A stretch of 64,000 nt of DNA from Clostridia bacterium (GTDB lineage Bacteria; Bacillota; Clostridia; Monoglobales; Monoglobaceae), in contig JAGAUW010000011.1 in assembly GCA_017620615.1 (NCBI GenBank), positions 1 to 64,000 of the forward strand, written 5' to 3'. The notes under the pieces were generated by a model that did no database searches, had not been told where the DNA came from, and was given only the letters and a program-made list of their open reading frames with translations. Shown piece after piece: positions 8,630 through 19,300 of this stretch (within the stretch, counting starts at the first letter, position 1; the number at the start of each line of letters is the position of its first letter). The translations under genes and the position numbers were made by a program.

Positions 8630-11314
8630 CTATCTATCAGAATTATTCATTATCATTTCATTGAGCTCAGCCCGGCTTATAAGTACCTGACGAGGCTTTG
8701 TGCCCTCATAAGGTCCAATAATTCTGTTTTCCTCAAGCTGGTCAATAATTCTTGCAGCCCTCTGATAGCCTACCTTATACTTTCTCTGAAGCATAGCAAC
8801 CGACGCCTGACCTGATTCAAAAGCAAGCTCTGCAGCTTTCCAGAAAAGTTCGTCCTTTTCGCCGCTTCGAGTATGGCTGTCATCATCGCCACTGTCATCG
8901 TTGCTTTCCTGTTCTCTTTCGATGTGCTCAAGTATGCTTTCGTCATACACCGCTTCATATTGCTTCTTTATATATGAAATAATTCCTTCAATTTCCTCAT
9001 CAGACAAAAAGTTACCCTGAATTCTTATGGGTTTCACGGCACCTCTTGGAGCATAAAGCATATCGCCCTTTCCAAGAAGCTTTTCAGCACCCATACTGTC
9101 AAGAATGGTGCGGCTGTCCACCTGAGACGATACTGCAAAAGAAATTCTTGACGGAACATTTGCCTTGATTACACCGGTGATAACGTCAACAGACGGTCTT
9201 TGGGTTGCAATTACAAGATACATTCCGGCAGCTCTCGCAAGTGCCGCCAAGCTATTTATTGCATCTTCAACCTCATTTTTGGCAGCAAGCATAAGATCTG
9301 CAAGCTCGTCAATTATTATAACAATTTCCGGCAGCTTGTTTTCAGGTGTTCCCATTTCCTCCATAAGCTCGTTGTAGCCCATAAGGTTCCTCACCTTGTT
9401 GTCCTTCATCAGTTGATAACGGTTTTTCATTTCAGCAACCGCCCAGTTAAGCGCACCGGCCGCGTGCTTGGGGTCGGTAACAACAGGGATAAGAAGATGG
9501 GGAATTCCGTTATAAACGCCAAGCTCAACCATTTTGGGGTCAACCATTATCATTTTGACCTCGTTGGGCTTTGCCTTATACAAAATGCTTGTAATAAGTG
9601 AATTTATGCAAACACTCTTACCCGAACCGGTAGCACCCGCAATCAACACGTGTGGAAAATTGGCAATGTCTGCAACAACACAGTTTCCAGCAATATCCTT
9701 GCCCAGAGCAAAAGCCGTCTTTGACTTAAACTCACGGAACTTATCGCTGTCAATAACCTCACGAATAGGCACCGGACTTGGTGTCTCATTTGGGATTTCA
9801 ATGCCTATGGCAGATTTCCCGGGAATAGGTGCTTCAATGCGAACACCGGACGCAGCAAGGCTCAGAGCAATATCGTCTGCAAGGTTCGTGATTTTTGAAA
9901 CCTTTATCCCAAACCCCGGCTGAAGCTCAAATCTGGTGACCGACGGGCCTTGGGTAATATTTATAATTTTCGCATCCACCTTGAAGCTCGCCAGAGTTTC
10001 AAGAAGTCTATTCGCTTTGTCCTCAAGCTCGTGCTTTATTTCAGCACGGCTCTTTGTTTTCGGCTTGGGCTTTGCAAGAAGAGAAACTGACGGGAGTTTA
10101 TAATTTATAAGCTTTGTAGCCTCAATATTCTCTTTTGCGGCCGCGTCCACGCTATTCGCCGCCTGCAAAACTTCCTGCTGGCTGAGGCGCTTTCCTGCCT
10201 CTACTGCGCGGTCCATAGGCACACCGCTGTCAAGCGCCGCCTGAGTGAGTGGGTCAACCCTTTCCTCCATCTGCACAAGACTTGGCGGTTCAAATTCACC
10301 GTTTTCTTCCTTGAATGTTCCATCCGCCCCCGGAAGGTTGGTGAGTACACCGCTGCTACTATCTGCTACAATAACAGACCCCTTATCCTCCGCACTATGT
10401 TTCTCAAGGACTTCACGGATTGCCTCCTGGGTTTCATCTGCCTCATCCTCAAACTTAAAGCGTTTCTTTGGCACAGATGTGGACTTTGCTACCTCTCCAA
10501 TAGCTTGTCCGCTGAAATAAACATCAAAATAATCACTGTTTGGGCTTTTGCGGCGTATAGCATCGGCTTGAGCTGGTTCGCCCTCTACTGTTTTTTCAGT
10601 CTTTTCCTTTTTCTTTCTTCCAAACAAGCCTTTCCTTTCGCTATCCGCCTTTTCCTCAATTTCCATATCGATTTCTTCATCAAGACTCTTTGCAATATTC
10701 TCTTTGTTTTTCTTAAACCAAAGAGCAATACGTTTGAACAGCTTCTCGATCGAAACCTCTGTAAGAAGCACAAACAAAATCAGAAGCAAAGCCACAGACA
10801 AAATGGTTGTTCCCACAGTGCCGATGCACTTCACAATTCCCACGCAAAGAAGTGTGCCGATAACACCGCTGTCGCCGTCAATTCCACGAAAATACATTTC
10901 CTTTATACCGGAAATGAAGCTGTCATAAGTCCACTCGGTATTTTCACAGAAAATCGCCCACATAACAGACGCAACCACCATAAACGCAAAAAGCAACCAC
11001 ACCTTGTATTGTGCCTTTCCGCTTTTCTTTTCAAGGAACAGCGTAATGCCCGTCCAGATAAGGAACACAAAGAAAATCACCGCCGGTCCACCGAAAAGTC
11101 CCATAAGGATTTCCTTGAAATAATGCCCAAACGCGCCGGTTGCATCAGTAAAAAAAGTGGTCGCAAGGAAAAGCCCAAGAGCAATCAGAATAATGCCCCT
11201 GATTTCAACGCCACGAGTCTTTTTTGCCATAGTCTTTGCCCGCGCCTGACTTGCAGCCCTTCTTTTCTCAGCCGCCGTTTTCTTTGTTGCGCCAGTCTTT
11301 TTTCTTTCAGCCAT
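8630..11314 (-). CDS. ftsK: DNA translocase FtsK/SpoIIIE
   Basis: Septal DNA pump of 894 aa. A basic cytoplasmic N-terminus precedes about four membrane helices (residues 37-200), then a charged, low-complexity linker (about 200-400), the alpha/beta RecA-like motor with Walker A GATGSGKS near residue 560 and Walker B VIIIDELADLM, and a C-terminal winged-helix gamma domain (AVAMLQRKYKVGYQRAARIIDQLE) that reads KOPS/SRS sequences. It moves chromosome ends through the division or sporulation septum. ATG start with a weak ribosome site. The next gene upstream is uppP, 66 bp away. Confidence 0.95.
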   Translation of the reverse strand: MAERKKTGATKKTAAEKRRAASQARAKTMAKKTRGVEIRGIILIALGLFLATTFFTDATGAFGHYFKEILMGLFGGPAVIFFVFLIWTGITLFLEKKSGKAQYKVWLLFAFMVVASVMWAIFCENTEWTYDSFISGIKEMYFRGIDGDSGVIGTLLCVGIVKCIGTVGTTILSVALLLILFVLLTEVSIEKLFKRIALWFKKNKENIAKSLDEEIDMEIEEKADSERKGLFGRKKKEKTEKTVEGEPAQADAIRRKSPNSDYFDVYFSGQAIGEVAKSTSVPKKRFKFEDEADETQEAIREVLEKHSAEDKGSVIVADSSSGVLTNLPGADGTFKEENGEFEPPSLVQMEERVDPLTQAALDSGVPMDRAVEAGKRLSQQEVLQAANSVDAAAKENIEATKLINYKLPSVSLLAKPKPKTKSRAEIKHELEDKANRLLETLASFKVDAKIINITQGPSVTRFELQPGFGIKVSKITNLADDIALSLAASGVRIEAPIPGKSAIGIEIPNETPSPVPIREVIDSDKFREFKSKTAFALGKDIAGNCVVADIANFPHVLIAGATGSGKSVCINSLITSILYKAKPNEVKMIMVDPKMVELGVYNGIPHLLIPVVTDPKHAAGALNWAVAEMKNRYQLMKDNKVRNLMGYNELMEEMGTPENKLPEIVIIIDELADLMLAAKNEVEDAINSLAALARAAGMYLVIATQRPSVDVITGVIKANVPSRISFAVSSQVDSRTILDSMGAEKLLGKGDMLYAPRGAVKPIRIQGNFLSDEEIEGIISYIKKQYEAVYDESILEHIEREQESNDDSGDDDSHTRSGEKDELFWKAAELAFESGQASVAMLQRKYKVGYQRAARIIDQLEENRIIGPYEGTKPRQVLISRAELNEMIMNNSDR

Positions 11315-11380
11315 AATTTAATAACACCACCGTTTTTCTTTTGAAAAGGTTAAGCCGAGGGATATTGAACCCCACAAGGT

Positions 11381-12184
11381 TTAAACCAAAACAAAATACA
11401 AAATAACCAAAATACCTAAAATAATTCTGTAAATTCCAAAGAATTTAAAATCATGATTTCTCACATAATTTACCAAAAACTTAATTGAAACAAGTGAAAC
11501 CACGTACGCCACACCCATTCCTGCAAGAAGCACAATGGCATCCGAAGCACTCATCATAAGTCCATATTTGAGAATCTTGAGGAGGCTAACCCCAAACATA
11601 ACGGGAATCGCCAGAAAGAATGAAAACTCCGCTGCCATACTTCTGCTGCAACCAATGAGCATTGCACCAAGAATGGTCGACCCCGACCGTGATGTTCCCG
11701 GTATAATTGAAAGCACCTGAAAAGCACCAATCAAAAAAGCCGTCTTATACGACATTTCCTTGACACTATGTACAGTGGTTTTTTTGTCGAGCTTTTCTAT
11801 GAAAATAAACGCCACACCATACAAAATCAGCATCGCCGACACAACCTGCCAGTTTTCAAAATGCTCCATAACGCTGTCAAGCAAAAGTCCGATAACCGCA
11901 GCCGGCAAACACGCCACCACGACTTTGAACCACATGCTCCATGTATCAGCCTTTTCCGCCTTTGTCTTTGACGGCGAAAACGGATTGAGCGTTTTAAAAT
12001 AAAGCGTAACCACCGCAAGAATTGCCCCAAGCTGAATAACATAAAGATAAAGGTCGGAGGCGGTAAAACCATCATAATTTCTGAGGAACTCATTCACCAA
12101 TATCATATGTCCGGTAGAGCTAATAGGAAGCCATTCGGTAATTCCCTCAACAACGCCCAAAATAATTGACTTAATTATTTCCAT
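11381..12184 (-). CDS. uppP: Undecaprenyl-diphosphate phosphatase
   Basis: Integral membrane enzyme of 267 aa that recycles the lipid carrier of cell-wall synthesis by removing one phosphate; extra copies give bacitracin tolerance. Both signatures are present: VEGITEWLPISSTGHM at the N-terminus and PGTSRSGSTI in the middle. Seven to eight hydrophobic segments are visible. The ATG at 12184 follows CGGAGGG. It is probably cotranscribed with ftsK. Confidence 0.95.
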   Translation of the reverse strand: MEIIKSIILGVVEGITEWLPISSTGHMILVNEFLRNYDGFTASDLYLYVIQLGAILAVVTLYFKTLNPFSPSKTKAEKADTWSMWFKVVVACLPAAVIGLLLDSVMEHFENWQVVSAMLILYGVAFIFIEKLDKKTTVHSVKEMSYKTAFLIGAFQVLSIIPGTSRSGSTILGAMLIGCSRSMAAEFSFFLAIPVMFGVSLLKILKYGLMMSASDAIVLLAGMGVAYVVSLVSIKFLVNYVRNHDFKFFGIYRIILGILVILYFVLV

Positions 12185-12321
12185 AACAAACCCTCCGAAA
12201 AAGAGTATAAATCAATATATGTATATTACAAAACTCCAAATCACATTATATTTTAACATAAAATTTTTTCTGTTACAAGGGTTTTTAATAAAATTCCCCT
12301 CAAATACCCACCAAAACGCGG

Positions 12322-12366
12322 AAAAAGGAAGAAACCCCCGCTAAATAATGCAGGAGTTTCTTCCTT
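12322..12366 (-). terminator. Terminator of the M23 gene
   Basis: Stem GGAAGAAAC/GTTTCTTCC with a short inner stem and five T on the minus strand, 33 bp past the stop codon. Confidence 0.75.
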
Positions 12367-12398
12367 AATTTATATAAAATTTTTAGGGGGCAATTTTC

Positions 12399-13148
12399 TT
12401 AAAAGGAAATATATTCTTTGGGGTCACAAAGTTCACCCGCTGCCGTCACCTCAAAATGCAGATGCGGCTCCATATTGGCTTCAAGGCTTCCAGGGCTCCC
12501 CACACCGCCGATTATATCTCCTTTATTTACCTTTGTTCCAACAGCAATAAAGTCAGAGCTCTGCAGATTTCCATAAAGGGATGCTATTTCATTTTCGTGC
12601 TCTATTTCCACAACAACTCCCAAAAATTCATCCTCGTATACTTTGGAAATCACACCGTCCTCTGCCGCTTTCACCGCATCACCCACAGCCGCACTGATAT
12701 CTATTCCGTTGTGAGTTCGCCAATCCTCCATAGTGCTGCAAAAAACCAGCTCTTCAATGGAACACTCCGCCATAATCTCACCACTGCAGGGCCTTTCCAT
12801 TTGGAATACATCAGCTTGTGCCATAGTCTCTACCGACATATCTCCCTCGGTTAAAGCATTCGTCTTTGACGCACTTTCTTTTTTCACGGTTTTTTCTGTC
12901 TGGCTGTCACTTTTGGTTTTCTTTTCATCAACCTCATCAACATCAACAACCTTTATTCCGCTTTCTCTTACCGCCTCCTGCCACGCACTTTCATCAAAGG
13001 ATACAACGTCTCCCTCGCTTGAAAGTTTCATCTGTCTTGCATAAACATAAAACCCGACCATCAAAGCCGCCGCAAACAGGGCTATGTAAACCCCTTTGTT
13101 TTCTGCAAAACGTCTCATAAAGCTTTTCTTTGTCTTTTTATCTTTCAT
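12399..13148 (-). CDS. Membrane-anchored M23 (LytM) peptidase, SpoIIQ-like
   Basis: A 249-residue protein with one N-terminal membrane helix (about residues 18-36), a low-complexity acidic and lysine-rich stalk (about 45-115) and a C-terminal LytM domain. The zinc-site residues look intact: THNGIDI supplies His and Asp, and HLHFEV the HxH pair. This domain order matches SpoIIQ, the forespore partner of SpoIIIAH in endospore formers; clostridial SpoIIQ often keeps the metal site, unlike Bacillus. It could instead be a general cell-wall endopeptidase. GGAGGTG precedes the ATG. Confidence 0.75.
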   Translation of the reverse strand: MKDKKTKKSFMRRFAENKGVYIALFAAALMVGFYVYARQMKLSSEGDVVSFDESAWQEAVRESGIKVVDVDEVDEKKTKSDSQTEKTVKKESASKTNALTEGDMSVETMAQADVFQMERPCSGEIMAECSIEELVFCSTMEDWRTHNGIDISAAVGDAVKAAEDGVISKVYEDEFLGVVVEIEHENEIASLYGNLQSSDFIAVGTKVNKGDIIGGVGSPGSLEANMEPHLHFEVTAAGELCDPKEYISF

Positions 13149-13192
13149 CTGTCAACACCTCCATAACTAAAGTGTTGACAAATCATTCCATT

Positions 13193-14014
13193 TTATACAG
13201 CGTTTTTCAAATTTTTAGGGATTTTTATTGTGTACTCTATGTATTCCTCGTTTTCGGTCTTCACCGACTGGGCATCAATTCCCGACTTTTTCATCATATC
13301 CACTGCCTGACGGATTGTGTTTGAAAATATCCGCATATCCTTGAAAACTCTTATTGGCGGATGCTTGTCCTCATCTTCTTTTTCATTCTTTGAAAGCATG
13401 GACTCCACAAGCTCATCGGTTTTCTTGACGTTTAGCCCTCTGTCCACAATTATACTAAGCGCCCTAAGCCGAAGCTTTTCATCACTAAGCCGAAGAAGAG
13501 CGCGAGCGTGCCTTTCGCTCAAACCGTTTTCCGAAAGAATTTTCTTCACCTCGGGCGAAAGCCTGAGAATCCTTATTTTATTTGCAACAGCGGACTGACT
13601 TTTCCCCAGGCGCGCCGCAAGCTCCTCCTGAGTTATGCCGTGCTCCGCAACAAGTGTACAAAAAGCCTCTGCCTCTTCTATGTAACCCAAATTTTCTCTC
13701 TGGATATTTTCGATTAGTGCCATAACCGCACTCTCGGTGCCACCTGCCCTTACCACCACAGCAGGAATTTGTTTCATCCCCGCCATACGGCAGGCACGAA
13801 GTCGTCTTTCCCCTGCAATAAGCTCATAGTCATACCCGTTTATTCTTCTCACCACAACAGGCTGCATAAGCCCATATTGCCTTATTGACATACTCAGCTC
13901 CTCAAGTGCTTCATCGTCCATTTCTTTTCGTGGCTGATAGGGGCTTGTCCTTATATTATCAATGGGAAGATAAGCCGCCCTGGAGTTCTTTTCTTCTGTA
14001 TACATACCCATCAT
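13193..14014 (-). CDS. ParB/Noc-family chromosome partitioning or nucleoid occlusion protein
   Basis: A 273-residue protein with the ParB N-terminal CTP-binding domain (IRTSPYQPRKEMDDEALEEL, then ELIAGERRLRACR and ENIQREN), a central helix-turn-helix (ITQEELAARLGKSQSAVANK) and a C-terminal dimerisation region. No ParA gene adjoins it. Length and an orphan position fit Noc, but an N-terminal membrane-binding amphipathic helix is not obvious, so ParB cannot be excluded. The open frame runs to 14089, but AAGGAGAG eight bases before the ATG at 14014 fixes the start. Confidence 0.85.
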   Translation of the reverse strand: MMGMYTEEKNSRAAYLPIDNIRTSPYQPRKEMDDEALEELSMSIRQYGLMQPVVVRRINGYDYELIAGERRLRACRMAGMKQIPAVVVRAGGTESAVMALIENIQRENLGYIEEAEAFCTLVAEHGITQEELAARLGKSQSAVANKIRILRLSPEVKKILSENGLSERHARALLRLSDEKLRLRALSIIVDRGLNVKKTDELVESMLSKNEKEDEDKHPPIRVFKDMRIFSNTIRQAVDMMKKSGIDAQSVKTENEEYIEYTIKIPKNLKNAV

Positions 14015-14044
14015 AACAAATTCTCTCCTTTTCGCTTTTTCTTG

Positions 14045-14073
14045 ATTATACCATACCGTATGCAAATTTACAA
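14045..14073 (-). promoter_or_regulatory. Promoter of the parB/noc gene
   Basis: Minus-strand TTGTAA (14068-14073), 17-bp spacer and TATAAT (14045-14050), about 30 bp before the start codon. Confidence 0.6.
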
Positions 14074-14087
14074 ATTTTTCCATACAC

Positions 14088-14115
14088 AAAAAGAACCAAA
14101 AACTTTGGTTCTTCT
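14088..14115 (-). terminator. Terminator of the 50-residue ORF
   Basis: Stem AGAACCAAA/TTTGGTTCT and a T run on the minus strand, between the small gene and the noc promoter. Confidence 0.8.
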
Positions 14116-14178
14116 CATCAAATCTTTTAAATTTGTGGGGGTTCCCCTCATTGCGACAAAAGCAAACAAAAAATAATT

Positions 14179-14331
14179 TTACCTGATTTCTTCTGTTCTC
14201 TTCTTTTCATCTTTTTCATCATAATACTGAAGATACATCTCTTCTGCATCCTGCTGAAGCTTAACAAGATTTTCTATTGTATTCGTAATCCCATTGAACA
14301 TTTTGTGATAAAGCTCCTTTTCATCTTTCAC
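14179..14331 (-). CDS. Small charged helical protein of unknown function
   Basis: I do not recognise this 50-residue protein. It is almost wholly helical and charged (EKELYHKMFNGITNTIENL, then DEKDEKKRTEEIR). The frame is open upstream to 14415, but that part overlaps the terminator of the structured RNA at 14352-14514. AAGGAGG (14340-14346) eight bases before a GTG at 14331 sets the start. It lies 21 bp after that RNA's terminator, so it may be expressed only by read-through or from a promoter I cannot see. Confidence 0.6.
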   Translation of the reverse strand: MKDEKELYHKMFNGITNTIENLVKLQQDAEEMYLQYYDEKDEKKRTEEIR

Positions 14332-14351
14332 ATCACCCACCTCCTTAACAT

Positions 14352-14514
14352 AAAAAAGTGCGCCAGCCGAAACTGACGCACCGAAAAACACGTCGCTCCA
14401 GCTGCGACCAAACAAGCTACTACATACGGAAAGCGTACGGGAAAAAGCGACCGTGTTTTTACCTAAATAAAAACCCGTATCACTATCCGTTTATAAGTAT
14501 TCACTTGTTTGGTC
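14352..14514 (-). ncRNA. Structured pseudoknot RNA, copy C
   Basis: An intergenic RNA of about 163 nt with its own promoter. Its predicted first base begins stem P1 (14504-14514 with 14406-14416, GACCAAACAAG and complement, 11 bp). A second helix joins 14447-14460 inside P1 to 14384-14396 beyond it (13 bp, one bulged G), so the two cross as a pseudoknot. Directly after comes TTTTTCGGTGCG, which leads into a terminator (14352-14382). Copies A (30.4 kb) and B (54.8 kb) have the same order with different stem sequences. Family unknown to me. Confidence 0.8.
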
Positions 14515-14520
14515 ATAAAC

Positions 14521-14549
14521 AGTATAACACATATCTTTTCAATTTGCAA
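14521..14549 (-). promoter_or_regulatory. Promoter of structured RNA copy C
   Basis: Minus-strand TTGCAA (14544-14549), 17-bp spacer and TATACT (14521-14526). The expected start, about 7 bp downstream, is the first base of P1. Confidence 0.75.
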
Positions 14550-14601
14550 TAGGTAAATGTAAAAAAATGTAAATTTATTTAAAAATCCGAAATTCCCCAA
14601 C

Positions 14602-14640
14602 AAAAAAACTTCCCCTGCCGCTCAAAGCAAAGGAAGTCTT
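14602..14640 (-). terminator. Terminator of the purine operon
   Basis: Stem ACTTCC/GGAAGT with extra inner pairing and seven T on the minus strand, just after the fhs stop codon. Confidence 0.8.
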
Positions 14641-14661
14641 TATTCATTTAATATTAAATTT

Positions 14662-16326
14662 TTAGAAAAGTCCGGTTATTACGCCATTTTCATCAACGTC
14701 GATTTTTTCAGCCGCAGGAACTTTCGGAAGTCCCGGCATTGTCATAATGTCACCGGTGAGAGCCACAATAAAGCCAGCCCCCGCTGACACTTTCAGATTT
14801 CTGACAGTAACCACGAAATCCTCCGGTGCACCGATCTTTGTCATATCGTCCGAAAAGCTGTACTGGGTTTTCGCCATACAAATCGGAAGCTTGTCATATC
14901 CAAGCTCACAAAGAGCAGCAATCTGCTTTTTCGCAGCCGGTGTAAACGCGGCACCACGTCCCCGGTATACTCTTTTGACAATGGCATCAATCTTATTTTC
15001 AATGGTATCATCAAGGTCATAGCTGAACGAGAAATCATTTTCTTTTTCACAAAGGCTTATAACCTCTTCTGCCATTTCTATGCCGCCGTTTCCGCCCTCT
15101 GCCCAGACGTTTGAAAGAACAACGTTCACGCCAAGCTCACGACAACGGTCAATAACAAGCTGAACTTCGCTATCTGTATCGGTTGGGAATCTGTTCACCG
15201 CCACAACCGACGGGAGCTTGTAAACATCCTTGATGTTTGAAACGTGGCGAAGAAGATTGGGAATACCCAAAGCAAGTGCTTCAAGATTTTCCTCCCCAAG
15301 CTCTGTCTTTGGCACGCCGCCGTGCATTTTGAGAGCACGGATTGTAGCAACCACAACAACTGCTGACGGCTTAAGGTTTGCATAACGACACTTTATGTCA
15401 AGGAATTTCTGTGCACCAAGGTCAGCGCCAAAGCCTGCCTCAGTAATCACATAATCGCCAAGTCGCATTGCTGTTTCTGTTGCAATAACCGAATTACAGC
15501 CGTGGGCAATGTTTGCAAAAGGTCCGCCGTGAACAAGGGCAGGAGTTCCCTCCAGGGTCTGCACAAGATTTGGCTTGAGTGCGTCTTTAAGGAGTGCTGT
15601 CATTGCCCCTGCCGCACCAAGCTCACCTGCTGTAACAGGCTTTTCATCATAGGTATATCCAACAACTATTCTTGAAAGTCTTTCTTTTAAATCAGAAATT
15701 GAAGACGCAAGGCACAGCACCGCCATAACCTCTGACGCAACAGTTATATCATAACCATCTTCTCTTGGAACGCCGTTCACCCTTCCGCCAAGACCGTCTG
15801 TAACAAATCTAAGCTGACGGTCATTCATATCGACGCAACGTTTCCAGGTGATACGTCGCGGGTCAATATTGAGCTTATTGCCCTGATAAATATGGTTATC
15901 AAGCATAGCCGCAAGAAGATTGTTAGCCGCACCGATAGCGTGGAAGTCACCGGTGAAATGCAAATTTATATCCTCCATAGGAACAACCTGAGCATAACCG
16001 CCGCCTGCCGCACCGCCTTTGACACCAAACACTGGGCCAAGTGACGGCTCACGGAGTGCAACCACCACATTTTTGCCAAGCTTTTTCATTCCGTCTGCAA
16101 GACCGATTGTGGTTGTGGTCTTTCCCTCACCTGCAGGGGTAGGGGTTATTGCAGTAACCAAGATGAGTTTAGCGCGTCTCTCCCTCTCACGAAGAAGTGA
16201 AAGGTCAATCTTTGCCTTGTAATTTCCATAAAGCTCCACATATCTGGGGTCAATTCCTGCAGCATCCGCAATTTCTGAAATATGCTGCATTTTTGTGCTT
16301 TGAGCGATTTCAATGTCTGTTTTCAT
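14662..16326 (-). CDS. fhs: Formate-tetrahydrofolate ligase
   Basis: ATP-dependent synthesis of 10-formyl-THF from formate and THF; 554 aa, full length. The P-loop [15 protein letters not shown] is at about residues 61-75. It is the last gene of the purine operon, 24 bp after purL. Its product is the one-carbon donor for two steps encoded upstream (PurN and AICAR formyltransferase). Because ZTP accumulates when 10-formyl-THF is short, placing fhs behind a ZTP riboswitch closes a feedback loop. Confidence 0.97.
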   Translation of the reverse strand: MKTDIEIAQSTKMQHISEIADAAGIDPRYVELYGNYKAKIDLSLLRERERRAKLILVTAITPTPAGEGKTTTTIGLADGMKKLGKNVVVALREPSLGPVFGVKGGAAGGGYAQVVPMEDINLHFTGDFHAIGAANNLLAAMLDNHIYQGNKLNIDPRRITWKRCVDMNDRQLRFVTDGLGGRVNGVPREDGYDITVASEVMAVLCLASSISDLKERLSRIVVGYTYDEKPVTAGELGAAGAMTALLKDALKPNLVQTLEGTPALVHGGPFANIAHGCNSVIATETAMRLGDYVITEAGFGADLGAQKFLDIKCRYANLKPSAVVVVATIRALKMHGGVPKTELGEENLEALALGIPNLLRHVSNIKDVYKLPSVVAVNRFPTDTDSEVQLVIDRCRELGVNVVLSNVWAEGGNGGIEMAEEVISLCEKENDFSFSYDLDDTIENKIDAIVKRVYRGRGAAFTPAAKKQIAALCELGYDKLPICMAKTQYSFSDDMTKIGAPEDFVVTVRNLKVSAGAGFIVALTGDIMTMPGLPKVPAAEKIDVDENGVITGLF

Positions 16327-16350
16327 TCTGAAAACCTTCTTTCACAAATT

Positions 16351-19300
16351 TTATTTGAAATATTCAACAGCTGAACGGAAGATACCCATATCAAAGTTTC
16401 CGTCAACGTTTTTATAAAGTCCATCTGCCCATCTTTCAGTGTGTCCCATTTTGCCAAGAACTCTTCCGTCAGGTGATGTAATACCCTCGATTGCAAAGGT
16501 AGAGCCATTGGGGTTATACTGAATTTCATTTGTGGGATTTCCGCTTAAATCAACATACTGAGTAAGAATCTGACCATTCTCATCCAAAGATTTCACAAGC
16601 TCATCACTTGCCATAAAGCGACCTTCACCATGAGAAATTGCAACAGTATAAATATCCCCCACATTTGCGTAATTCATCCATGGCGATTTGTTTGATGCAA
16701 CCCTTGTACGTACCAGCTTTGACTGGTGACGTGCAATAGTGTTGTATGAAAGTGTAGGGCAATTTTCGTCAGTGTCAATAATCTTTCCATAAGGCACAAG
16801 ACCAAGCTTGATTAAAGCCTGAAAACCGTTACAGATACCACACATAAGTCCGTCACGCATTTCAAGAAGCTCGGTTGTAGCCTCTTTGATTTCGGGGTTA
16901 CGGAAGAATGCAGTAATAAATTTCGCTGAACCATCAGGTTCATCACCGCCTGAGAAACCACCTGGGATGAACACTATCTGTGATTCCTTAAGAGTCTTTG
17001 CAAACGCCTCAACCGACTCTGAAATTGCCTGTGGCGAGAGATTGTTTATTACAAAGATTTCAGGCTCAGCGCCTGCATCACGCATAACCTTTGCACTGTC
17101 AAATTCACAGTTTGTTCCAGGGAACACAGGAATGAGAACCTTTGGTTTTGCCACGCTGATTTTTGGAGCAACGCGAGTTTCTGCTTCAAAGCTGAATGCA
17201 GGGATGTCTTTCTTTTCGGTTTCAATATTGCAGGAATAAATTTCTTCAAGCTTTCCTTCATAATCCTTTTGAATCTCAGCAAGACCGATTACCTCGCCCT
17301 TATACGAAATTTCTTCTGCTTTAGTTGTATAACCCAAAACAGTTCCGACATTTTCGTCTGTCATAAGTTCTACAATAAATGAGCCATAGCTGTATCCAAA
17401 AATGTCAGCCATAGAGATTCCGTCATCAAACTTAAAACCGATGCCATTACCCATAGCCATTTTCATTATGCCTTCAGCCACGCCGCCGTAAACAGGTGTA
17501 TATACCGCAGCCGCCTTGCCGCTGTGAACAAGGTCAGTAACTGTCTTGAAGCAATCAAGCAGACTTTCTGTAACAGGAAGACCATTCTTGTCATATTCGG
17601 GTTTAACCCATATAGTCTTGTGTCCTGCTGCTTTGAATTCAGGCGAAATAATATTTTCATTTTTCTCTGTAGTAACAGCAAAAGAAACAAGTGTTGGAGG
17701 AACATCAATCTGCTCAAATGTTCCGCTCATAGAATCCTTGCCGCCGATAGCCGCAATTTCGAGATTTTTCTGTGCGTCAAGCGCGCCAAGAAGTGCAGCA
17801 AAAGGCCTACCCCAACGTTTTGGGTCTTTCTTGGGCTTTTCAAAATATTCCTGGAAAGTAAGGTAAACATCCCGGAATGCTGCACCTGTTGCCACAAGCT
17901 TTGAAACAGATTCAACAACAGCAAGATAAGCACTGTGATAAGGGCTCTTTTCTGCAATGAACGGGTTATAACCCCAAGCCATCACAGAACAGGTGTTTGT
18001 GTGTGCCTTTTCAACAGAAACCTTGTTTGCCATTGCCTGAATAGGTGTGAGCTGATGCTTTCCCCCAAAGGGCATAAGAACTGTTCCTGCGCCGATGGTT
18101 GAGTCAAATCTCTCTGAAAGTCCGCGCTTTGAGCAAACATTGAGGTCGCCCGCAAGAGCCATATAACCTTTCTTGAAATCCGCGGGAATTTCCTTGTCAA
18201 AAGCCTGAGGTTTCTCAGGTGCAATATCGATATGCTTTTCAGCACCGTTTGAATTTAAAAACTCACGTGAAATGTTCACGATTTCCTTGCCGTTCCAGTG
18301 CATAACAAGATATGGCTTTTCTTTTACCACGGCAACAACAGTCGCCTCCAGATTTTCTTTCTTTGCAAGTTCTTTGAATCTTTCAACATCCTTTGCTTCT
18401 ACAACAACAGCCATTCTCTCCTGAGATTCGCTGATTGCAAGCTCTGTGCCGTCAAGACCATCATATTTTTTAGGAACAGCATTAAGGTCAATTTCAAGAC
18501 CGTCAGCCAATTCTCCGATAGCAACAGACACACCGCCTGCACCAAAGTCGTTACAACGTTTGATGAGCTTTGATGCCTCACTGTTGCGGAAAAGTCGCTG
18601 GAGCTTTCTTTCTTCAGGAGCATTACCCTTTTGAACCTCTGCACCGCAGGATTCAAGAGACTCAACGGTGTGAGATTTAGAAGAACCTGTAGCACCGCCA
18701 CAACCGTCACGACCGGTCTTTCCACCAAGGAGAATAACAATATCCCCGTCCTCAGGGCGTTCACGTCTTACGTTCTCCTGAGGTGCTGCCGCAATAACCG
18801 CACCGATTTCCATACGTTTTGCCGCATATCCATCATGATAAAGCTCATCAACCTGACCTGTCGCAAGACCAATCTGGTTTCCGTATGAGCTGTATCCTGC
18901 TGCCGCACCGGTAACAATCTTTCTCTGGGGAAGCTTGCCCTCAATAGTTTCTGATACAGGCTTAAGTGGGTCAGCAGCACCGGTAACACGCATAGCCGCA
19001 TAAACATATGAACGTCCTGACAGCGGGTCACGAATAGCACCGCCAATACAAGTAGCAGCACCACCAAAAGGCTCGATTTCTGTGGGGTGGTTGTGGGTTT
19101 CATTCTTGAAAAGAAGCAACCACTTCTGGGTTTCACCGTCAACCTCTACATCAATTTTCACAGTACAAGCATTGATTTCTTCACTCTCATCAAGTCCGTC
19201 AAGCTTGCCGTTTGCTTTTAAATATTTTGCGGCGATTGTACCAATATCCATGAGGTTTATGGGCTTGGTTCTGCCGATTTCCTCTCTGGTCTTTATATAT

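Noticed and set aside
14332-14415. Longer form of the 50-residue protein starting at 14415
   Set aside because: The extra codons are the terminator and crossing-helix region of RNA copy C.
14352-14514. 6S RNA as the identity of the three-copy RNA
   Set aside because: 6S RNA is one long rod with a central bubble and is usually present in one or two copies; here a crossing helix forms a pseudoknot and there are three copies in 41 kb.
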